Positions 7,344 through 12,193 of a stretch of 12,193 nucleotides of DNA are shown here, piece by piece. The notes beneath the pieces were generated by a model, which saw nothing but the letters and a program-made list of their open reading frames with translations, was not told the origin of the DNA and did no database searches. The first letter of the stretch is position 1; each line of letters opens with the position of its first letter. Made by a program: the position numbers and the translations under genes. This DNA is from CAZYFH01 sp964646815 (GTDB lineage Bacteria > Acidobacteriota > Vicinamibacteria > Vicinamibacterales > UBA8438), in the NCBI GenBank assembly GCA_964646815.1, contig CAZYFH010000065.1, forward strand, positions 1 through 12,193, read 5' to 3'.

Positions 7344-7377
7344 GGCACTCTACGAAGTCAGCGCCTCGCAGAGTGCC
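7344..7377 (-). terminator. Probable terminator after the cytochrome/PHM-like gene
   Basis: Two 12-nt arms (7344-7355 and 7366-7377) pair with one mismatch around a 10-nt loop. On the minus strand the stem is followed by TTGTCGTTTCT, a moderately T-rich tail. It lies in the 95-bp gap between the fusion gene and the downstream secreted-protein gene, so it may end the first transcript or attenuate readthrough into the second. Confidence 0.5.
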
Positions 7378-7412
7378 TCGTATAATCGCGATGCCATCGA
7401 CGCGAACCAGGA

Positions 7413-8678
7413 CTAGTTGTCGTTGTCGGCCGCTCGCTCATTCAACTCCGCGGCGTACTCCTCGTCGGTCAGGTCGTACCAACTGATCCAACCGAACGCC
7501 ATCTCGTCGATCGTGCGGCTGCCGCCGCCCGTCCAGTTCAGCGGATCGAGGTTGCCCCGATGCGCCTCGGTGTTGTCGTGGTAGCTGATCACGTGCAGCT
7601 TTGTGCCGGCCGGATAGATGGGCTGGGCATCGTCCGCATAGTTGTACACGATGTGCCAGTTAAAATCGAAGTTGGCGCAGCTGACCATCTCGGTCGTCGA
7701 GTTTGGGTAAATCAACTCCAGGCACTGCCGCTTGCCGAGGAAGTGCATGTGGGGCTGGAAGCCGGTGAGCCGACCCGGCAGATACATCGTGGCGTAACCG
7801 TCATGCCGCGTGATCTGGCCGGCGGGAATGTCGAGCTCCCCCGCCTGCGCGAGCTGGCGAGAATAGAGAATGTTGTCGGGCTTCTCGCCGGCAGCATACA
7901 GCACCATGCCGAGCTCGGTCTGGTCCACGACTTCCTCGCCGACCGAGTGATAGTGGAAGCTGAAGCGAACCCGCGAATCCGCCTCGAACATCTTGCCGGT
8001 GCCTTCAGGATACTTGTCGGCGTTCTTCCCGACGGCGTACTCGTTCAGGAAGAAGTCGTTCGAACTGTCATCGGGCGGCGCCTCGGGGTCGGTCACGGCG
8101 TACGTCAGCGCGTGGTGGACGACTCGCAGGTCACCGGCCTTGGTCTGGATCGACTTGATGTAGCGATCCTCCGTGATCCCAGAGTCGACGATGTAGTCGC
8201 CCCACCAGTCACCCGCCTCGGCCGGCACGGTGTGCGGTGGCGAGGTGACGATGACGTCGGGCTCGACCTCCCAGGCGCCGAAGTCCGGCAGCTCGATCGG
8301 CGGAGGCGCATCGGCCGGGTTGCCCCGCGGCGCACCGGCATCGACCCAGGTCGCGATCAACTGGATCTCGTTATCGGTCAGCGATCGGTCCTGCTTGAAC
8401 GCCTGAATGCCGACGTTCTTGTCGATATGCCACGGCGGCATTTCGCGAGCGACGACCTTGTTCTTGATAGACCGCGCCCAGGGACGCGTCTCCTGATAGT
8501 TCAGGAGCGACATCGGCGCCATGTTGTCCGGTCGATGACAGACCTGGCACGAGCGCTGGAGGATCGGCTCGATGTCCTTGTGAAACGTCGGCTGCGTATC
8601 CTGCGCGCCAGCGACGCCAGGTAACAGTACCAGCGCGGCGGCCGCGAACACGGCCAGACCAACAATGGTATTCCTCAT
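7413..8678 (-). CDS. Monohaem cytochrome c fused to PHM-like copper type II monooxygenase
   Basis: 421 residues from ATG 8676-8678, which gives a clean signal peptide (1-25, ending GVAGA). A GTG at 8730-8732 would add 18 polar residues and is less likely. Residues 30-120 are a cytochrome c domain: C44-Q-V-C-H48, with M80 in REMPPW as probable axial ligand. Residues about 135-405 resemble peptidylglycine alpha-hydroxylating monooxygenase. All six copper ligands expected from animal PHM can be placed: H188-H189 (VVHHALTY), H242 (FSFHYH), H310 and H312 (PHMHFLGK), and M393 (DEMAFGW). Family enzymes insert oxygen into a C-H bond using electrons from ascorbate; here the fused haem could be the donor. 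The substrate is unknown. Bacterial homologues are usually uncharacterised. Confidence 0.87.
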   Translation of the reverse strand: MRNTIVGLAVFAAAALVLLPGVAGAQDTQPTFHKDIEPILQRSCQVCHRPDNMAPMSLLNYQETRPWARSIKNKVVAREMPPWHIDKNVGIQAFKQDRSLTDNEIQLIATWVDAGAPRGNPADAPPPIELPDFGAWEVEPDVIVTSPPHTVPAEAGDWWGDYIVDSGITEDRYIKSIQTKAGDLRVVHHALTYAVTDPEAPPDDSSNDFFLNEYAVGKNADKYPEGTGKMFEADSRVRFSFHYHSVGEEVVDQTELGMVLYAAGEKPDNILYSRQLAQAGELDIPAGQITRHDGYATMYLPGRLTGFQPHMHFLGKRQCLELIYPNSTTEMVSCANFDFNWHIVYNYADDAQPIYPAGTKLHVISYHDNTEAHRGNLDPLNWTGGGSRTIDEMAFGWISWYDLTDEEYAAELNERAADNDN

Positions 8679-8746
8679 CTCAGCACCCCCAACCGTACGC
8701 GTCTGCCCACCCGTAATTGACGTAATCGCCACAACTTAGCTCAGTC

Positions 8747-8776
8747 ATCCTAGCCTCAACCCCTCATTCCAGTCAA
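8747..8776 (-). promoter_or_regulatory. Sigma70-type promoter for the cytochrome/PHM-like gene
   Basis: On the minus strand TTGACT (8776-8771), an 18-nt spacer and TAGGAT (8752-8747) form a good housekeeping promoter. The start would be near 8740, giving a leader of about 60 nt before ATG 8678. A weak G-run (GGGGG, 8686-8690) sits 7 nt before that ATG. Confidence 0.55.
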
Positions 8777-8834
8777 TGCGCGCGGCGAGGACTAACCAAT
8801 AGCGACGGTGCGCCGGCCTGAGTGGCGCTCCCTC

Positions 8835-10124
8835 TCAGTCCATCGATTGACTCAGGTAGTCCCACAGGAGAAACGCCATCGCCCGCATCCCGACCGGTAG
8901 CGCGGCGTCATCGGCGCGAAACGTCGGTGAGTGGTGCCCCCCAGAGGTCGTACCCGGCGCGAGCGTCCCGAGCATGAAGAAGAACCCCGGCACCTCGTTC
9001 GCAAACAACGAGAAGTCCTCGCCGGCCATCCAGGGTTCGGCCAGGGCGAGATTGTCGCCCCCCACCGCGGCAACGAGGCTCGGAATCGACCGGTCCGTGA
9101 GCGCAGGATCGTTGATCGTCACCGGCGTGACCCGGTCGTAATCGAGCGCGAACGACCCGCCGCCGGCGCGGGTGATACCGTCGAGGATCTCGCCCATTCG
9201 ACGCTCGACGGTGTCTTGCACGTCGGGGTCATACGTTCGGACCGTCCCCTCGAGCAGCACCTCCCCGGGAATGATGTTGAAGCGGGTCCCGCCACGGATC
9301 ATCCCGACGGTGACAACACTCGGCGCGAGCGGCGACAAGCTGCGGGACCGGATCGTCTGCAGTGCCGTGACCGCCTGCGCCGCCATGACCACCGGATCGA
9401 TACTCAGGTGCGGCGCCGCGCCGTGTGCCTGCAGGCCTTGGATCGTCGCGCGGAAATGATCGACCGCGGCCAGCGCCCCACCCGGGGTGTAGACGATCTT
9501 GCCGACGTCGACGTGCGCGCTCGCGTGGAGCCCGAACACCGCCTCCGGCCGTGGATCGTCGAAGACACCCTCCTCGAGCATCAGCGCCGCGCCCCCTGCC
9601 TCGCCTGGCGGCGGCCCTTCCTCGGCCGGCTGAAAGAGGAAGACGACGGTGCCGGGAAGCTGCGGTTGGAGCGACTTGAAGATCGATGCCACGCCCAGCT
9701 GCACGGCCGTGTGAATGTCGTGCCCGCACGCGTGCATGACGCCGACGTCCTGACCCAGGTAAGTCGCGCGCTTCGTCGACCGAAACGGCAGGTCGGTCTC
9801 TTCCGTGACAGGCAACGCGTCCATATCAGCGCGCACCGCCACGACCGGACCCGGCCGGCCCCCGCGGAGCACGGCCACGACACCGGTGTGCGCGACACCG
9901 GTGCGCACGTCGTCGAACCCCAGCGCGTGCAGGTGATCCGCGGCCAACGCCGCCGTTTCGACCTCGCGATTGCCCAGTTCCGGGTTTTCGTGGATCTGCC
10001 GCCGCATCTCGGTGACGCGCGGGAGCGCCCGCTCTACTTCGGCGTCGATCCGGTCACGCTGGGCGGCCACCGGCAAGAACCACGTCGTTAGGATGAGGGT
10101 GGTTGCGCAGGTTCGACGTGTCAT
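8835..10124 (-). CDS. Exported M20-family amidohydrolase (N-acyl amino acid/hippurate hydrolase type)
   Basis: 429 residues from ATG 10122-10124, which yields a signal peptide (1-21, LILTTWFLPVAA); the frame extends upstream but without a better start. It hydrolyses amide bonds of N-acyl amino acids or related conjugates with a two-metal centre. The family motifs are intact: VRADMDALPV (97-106), MHACGHDIHTA with C133, H135 and H138, FQPAEEGPP with E168 (base) and E169, GLHAS (H200), a dimerisation domain at about 213-325, RFNIIPGEV, and the final GGHHSPTF (H398). Length is normal for the M20D subgroup. Export is less common for these mostly cytosolic enzymes and points to use of external acyl-amino acids or peptides. 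A TAGAAT box 7 nt before the ATG suggests a leaderless mRNA. Confidence 0.92.
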   Translation of the reverse strand: MTRRTCATTLILTTWFLPVAAQRDRIDAEVERALPRVTEMRRQIHENPELGNREVETAALAADHLHALGFDDVRTGVAHTGVVAVLRGGRPGPVVAVRADMDALPVTEETDLPFRSTKRATYLGQDVGVMHACGHDIHTAVQLGVASIFKSLQPQLPGTVVFLFQPAEEGPPPGEAGGAALMLEEGVFDDPRPEAVFGLHASAHVDVGKIVYTPGGALAAVDHFRATIQGLQAHGAAPHLSIDPVVMAAQAVTALQTIRSRSLSPLAPSVVTVGMIRGGTRFNIIPGEVLLEGTVRTYDPDVQDTVERRMGEILDGITRAGGGSFALDYDRVTPVTINDPALTDRSIPSLVAAVGGDNLALAEPWMAGEDFSLFANEVPGFFFMLGTLAPGTTSGGHHSPTFRADDAALPVGMRAMAFLLWDYLSQSMD

Positions 10125-10131
10125 GTGTCGT

Positions 10132-10137
10132 ATTCTA
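10132..10137 (-). promoter_or_regulatory. -10 box TAGAAT placed for a leaderless amidohydrolase transcript
   Basis: TAGAAT is followed by 7 nt and then ATG 10124, the same arrangement as at the TPR gene. No Shine-Dalgarno sequence and no clear -35 box are seen. It lies only 14 bp from the oppositely oriented TATAAT box. Confidence 0.5.
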
Positions 10138-10151
10138 CGCTGCGACCTCTC

Positions 10152-10157
10152 TATAAT
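10152..10157 (+). promoter_or_regulatory. -10 box TATAAT for the cupredoxin lipoprotein operon
   Basis: A perfect TATAAT on the plus strand with an expected start near 10164, about 26 nt before ATG 10190. No good -35 hexamer is visible. The region where its -35 should lie overlaps the divergent amidohydrolase -10 box. Confidence 0.5.
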
Positions 10158-10189
10158 GGGGGCGTTCCGACACGCCGCTGGCAACGCGA

Positions 10190-10933
10190 ATGCGACACGA
10201 ACTGATGATGCGCCACGCCTCGCTCATCGCGCTGGGGATCGCCGTGGGTCTCGGCGGGTGCGCCGGCGATCGGATGACCACAGAGCCGCCTGCGCCAGTT
10301 ACCGAGGCCGCCGCGCCCGACGCGTCAGCCGGCGGGCAGACCGCCACGGGCCACGCACCGGTGTCGCACGATGGACAGACCGCCACGGGCCACGCACCGG
10401 TGTCGCGCGATGGACAGACCGTCACGGGCCACGCGCCGGTGTCGCGCGATGGCTCCCTGACCGTCGTCATCCTGGAGCCGGAGACAGCAATCGCGTTTAC
10501 GCCGCCGACCGATCCGGTCACCATGGATCAACTCGGGATGGAGTTCCTCCCGCCGGTCCTGCTGGCCGGTACCGGACAACCGGTGCACTTCCGCAACAGT
10601 GAGGACGTCTTGCACAACGTCCGTGTGTACAACATCGACACCAAGGACACCGCCTTCAACATCTCGACGCCGCTCGGCGGCACCTACGAGTACCGGTTCG
10701 ATATCGCCGGCACCTATCGCGTGGCCTGCGACATCCACCCGGCGATGGGTGCGAGCGTCGTCGTGACATCGACACCCTACGCCGCCGTGGCCGAGCGCGA
10801 TGGGAGCTTCGTCCTGCACGACGTGCCTCCGGGCGCCTACCGAGCCGTCGTGCAGGCAGGTGGAGAACGCACGGAGCACCGCGTCGATATCGTCCCGTCG
10901 GCGACCGAGTTGACGCTCGACGCCAGCAACTAG
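10190..10933 (+). CDS. Plastocyanin-like blue-copper lipoprotein with 13-residue tandem repeats
   Basis: 247 residues. A lipoprotein signal ends in LGGC (C24), so the mature protein is probably lipid-anchored. ATG codons at 10205 and 10208 are equally good starts. Residues 49-87 are three tandem 13-residue units (GQTATGHAPVSHD type) forming a linker. The cupredoxin domain (about 90-195) has the type 1 copper ligands H142 (VLHNVRVYN), C180 and H183 (ACDIHP) and M186. A C-terminal carboxypeptidase-regulatory-like sandwich (about 197-237, DGSFVLHDVPPGAYRAVV) follows. It likely shuttles single electrons at the membrane surface, possibly to or from the local haem proteins (inference). Seven nt separate it from the oxygenase gene, so the two form one transcription unit. 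Confidence 0.87.
   Translation: MRHELMMRHASLIALGIAVGLGGCAGDRMTTEPPAPVTEAAAPDASAGGQTATGHAPVSHDGQTATGHAPVSRDGQTVTGHAPVSRDGSLTVVILEPETAIAFTPPTDPVTMDQLGMEFLPPVLLAGTGQPVHFRNSEDVLHNVRVYNIDTKDTAFNISTPLGGTYEYRFDIAGTYRVACDIHPAMGASVVVTSTPYAAVAERDGSFVLHDVPPGAYRAVVQAGGERTEHRVDIVPSATELTLDASN
10334..10450 (+). repeat. Three tandem 39-bp repeats inside the cupredoxin gene
   Basis: The units lie at 10334-10372, 10373-10411 and 10412-10450. Each encodes 13 residues and keeps the frame. Units 1 and 2 differ at two bases, and units 2 and 3 at two bases, so the expansion looks recent. The array forms the linker between the lipid anchor and the copper domain. Confidence 0.93.
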
Positions 10934-10940
10934 TGCCCCG

Positions 10941-11852
10941 ATGCCCGTGGGCGTCCCCGTCGTCGATCTCGCGCCGTCTCGGCACCGGGTCGCGACCGAA
11001 CGCGTCGCGCGCGCGTGCAGCGAATGGGGGTTCTTCCAGGTCGTCGGTCACCCGCTGACGCCGTCTTTCCCCGCACAGGTGTGGGAGGGGACCCACGCCT
11101 TCTTCGCGCTCCCACGTGCGGCCAAGCTCGACCTGCTGCGCACGAAGCGCAATCCGCGGGGCCACTACCACCAAGAACTCACGAAGAACCGCCGCAACCT
11201 CAAGGAGGTGTTCGACTTCGGTCGCGACGGCGTCGCGGCGGGCGATGACGTGAACCAGTGGCCGGTGTCGCGACCGGGCGCTACGCCCCGCGATGTCAGG
11301 TGTACTTCCGAGCCTGTGAGCGACTTGCGTTTGACATCCTGGCGCTCCTCACCGCGGCGCTTGTCGGCGAGACCGAGACGCTGACGCGACACTTCTCCCC
11401 TGCGCATACCAGTTTCGTCCGGCTGAACTACTACCCGCTGGAGGATCCGCTTGACTCAAACGCGACGGCCGAGGCAGCGGCGCTCGGCGACCAGGCGCTG
11501 CATCACCACGCCGACGCCGGCGCGTTGACGTCCTCCTTCAGGACGATGTCGCGGACTGCAGGTGCAGGGCCTGGACGGGTGGCAGGACGTGTCGCCGATT
11601 GCGGGCACCGTGGTCGTCAACATCGGCGACATGATGCAGGTCTGGTCGAATGATCGCTTCACAGCCGCGTTGCACCGCATGCAACCGGTCATCACACAAC
11701 CACGCTATAGCATTCCGTTCTTCTTTAACCACAGCTACGACACCGACTACGCGCCATTACCCACTCCCGACAGCACCTCGCCCAAGTACCGCACGATCAA
11801 CTGGGAAGAGTTTCGACAGGCGCGTGCCGACGGCGACTACGCGGATTTCTGA
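10941..11852 (+). pseudogene. Isopenicillin N synthase-family 2-oxoglutarate/Fe(II) oxygenase, broken by three frameshifts
   Basis: The coding signal runs through all three frames, in order. Frame A (10941 to about 11300) has VPVVDLAPS and ACSEWGFFQVVGH, the usual family N-terminus, and FFALP. The second frame (about 11303-11530) has YFRACERLAFDILALLTAAL, FVRLNYYP and HHHADAGALT. A short third frame (11533-11553) gives LLQDDVA. Frame A returns at 11556 with LQVQGLDGW, GDMMQVWSN, ALHRM and QPRYSIPFFF, to a stop at 11850-11852. Three one-base losses, near 11303, 11531 and 11554, explain everything. The iron ligands (HxD and the later H) and the RxS 2-oxoglutarate/substrate motif are all present. 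The repaired product would be about 304 residues, near normal. It is either a young pseudogene or an intact gene with sequencing errors. It lies 7 nt after the cupredoxin gene. Confidence 0.85.
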
Positions 11853-11887
11853 GACGAGATCCAGGTCGCTGATTTCCGTGTGCGCAC

Positions 11888-12193
11888 CTAAATTTGAACA
11901 GAGGCGTCCGACATCTCCACTGCCCTCGGCACCTCAAGATCTGGCATCGGTGCCGCGGCGAATATTTTCTGCAAAAGAGAGAAACCAATCCCCCCAAGCT
12001 TGGTAGCGCGAGATGCACGTGCACTGTCGGTCGACAGACCCGTGTTACCGAACGCCTGAAGCATCACCTTCGAACATATCACGAACGCAACACGGTTCCT
12101 GAATGCCGTCAGGAAGTCGGACCGTTTCCAAGACGCCCCAAAGCTATAGAAGTTGTTCCAGACATTCTGGGTTCCCTGTCGGATCTCCTCACC
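11888..12193 (-). CDS. Unrecognised protein, C-terminal 101 residues (gene continues past right edge)
   Basis: A minus-strand frame is open from the right edge to the TAG at 11888-11890. It reads, among others, QGTQNVWNNFYSFGASWKRS, FLTAFRNRVAFVICSK and SLLQKIFAAAPMPDLEV. The composition looks protein-like: mixed hydrophobic and aromatic residues, no low-complexity Arg/Pro runs as in shadow frames. Third codon positions are much less GC-rich than in the other genes here, suggesting a different origin. I do not recognise a family and see no motif or membrane segment. The 35 bp between the oxygenase stop and this stop hold nothing obvious, so the two genes converge closely. Confidence 0.55.
   Translation of the reverse strand, partial: GEEIRQGTQNVWNNFYSFGASWKRSDFLTAFRNRVAFVICSKVMLQAFGNTGLSTDSARASRATKLGGIGFSLLQKIFAAAPMPDLEVPRAVEMSDASVQI

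Noticed and set aside
7381..7386. Plus-strand TATAAT in the gap between two minus-strand genes
   Set aside because: A perfect -10 box, but no plus-strand gene follows and no -35 is seen. It lies beside the terminator hairpin. An antisense RNA is possible but unsupported.
6523..7416. Plus-strand open frame of 297 codons opposite the secreted unknown gene
   Set aside because: The minus-strand product has a signal peptide and non-random composition; this one is Arg-rich and motif-free.
7560..8624. Plus-strand open frame of 354 codons opposite the cytochrome/PHM-like gene
   Set aside because: Antisense shadow; the minus strand carries CxxCH and copper-ligand motifs.
8730..8732. GTG as the start of the cytochrome/PHM-like gene
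   Set aside because: It would place 18 polar residues before the signal peptide and give a leader of only a few bases from the TTGACT/TAGGAT promoter; ATG 8676-8678 fits export better.
8931..10091. Plus-strand open frame of 386 codons opposite the amidohydrolase
   Set aside because: Shadow of a well-conserved M20 gene; Arg- and His-rich product with no domain.
10334..10450. Possible CRISPR-like array
   Set aside because: The repeats are directly adjacent with no spacers and keep the reading frame of the cupredoxin gene.

Overview
This is a high-GC window in which most genes carry an N-terminal export signal and many encode haem, copper or iron redox proteins. The mix is a PAL-type beta-propeller, a cytochrome c fused to a PHM-like copper monooxygenase, an octahaem cytochrome, a plastocyanin-like lipoprotein, a secreted lectin-fold protein and an IPNS-type oxygenase. 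It suggests a Gram-negative bacterium, most likely an uncultured Acidobacteriota of the Vicinamibacteria kind. That assignment is inference from gene content; no rRNA or phylogenetic marker is present. There are no tRNAs, CRISPR arrays or insertion sequences.

Layout. Positions 1-968 (minus) hold the first 322 residues of a secreted protein with a carboxypeptidase-regulatory-like domain and one haem c site; it runs off the left edge and has no stop in the window. Upstream of it is a small exported TPR protein (1059-1691, minus). A secreted lectin-fold protein (1803-2444, plus) converges on a PAL-like propeller (2568-3656, minus), with a strong hairpin between them. A 173-bp element bounded by inverted repeats (3738-3910) sits between a TATAAT box and the octahaem cytochrome gene (3913-5880, plus). 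That gene is coupled by TAGTG to a four-helix membrane protein (5880-6320). Its 3' end overlaps a convergent gene for a secreted protein of unknown function (6301-7317, minus). Further minus-strand genes are the cytochrome c/PHM-like fusion (7413-8678) and an exported M20 amidohydrolase (8835-10124). Divergent from the latter is a pair on the plus strand: a cupredoxin lipoprotein with 39-bp tandem repeats (10190-10933) and an IPNS-family oxygenase broken by three single-base frameshifts (10941-11852). The right edge holds the C-terminal 101 codons of an unrecognised gene with different codon use (11888-12193, minus).

How it may fit together. The most striking point is that homologues of both halves of animal peptidylglycine alpha-amidating monooxygenase lie within about 6 kb. 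The copper hydroxylase half (PHM) keeps all six expected copper ligands and is fused to a cytochrome c. The lyase half (PAL) keeps the three zinc histidines and the Tyr/Arg pair, although one catalytic Arg appears to be missing. Both are exported. Whether they act in one pathway is a hypothesis. The octahaem cytochrome and its coupled membrane protein look like a quinone-to-periplasm (or reverse) electron-transfer pair. The blue-copper lipoprotein and the haem domains could exchange electrons with these enzymes.
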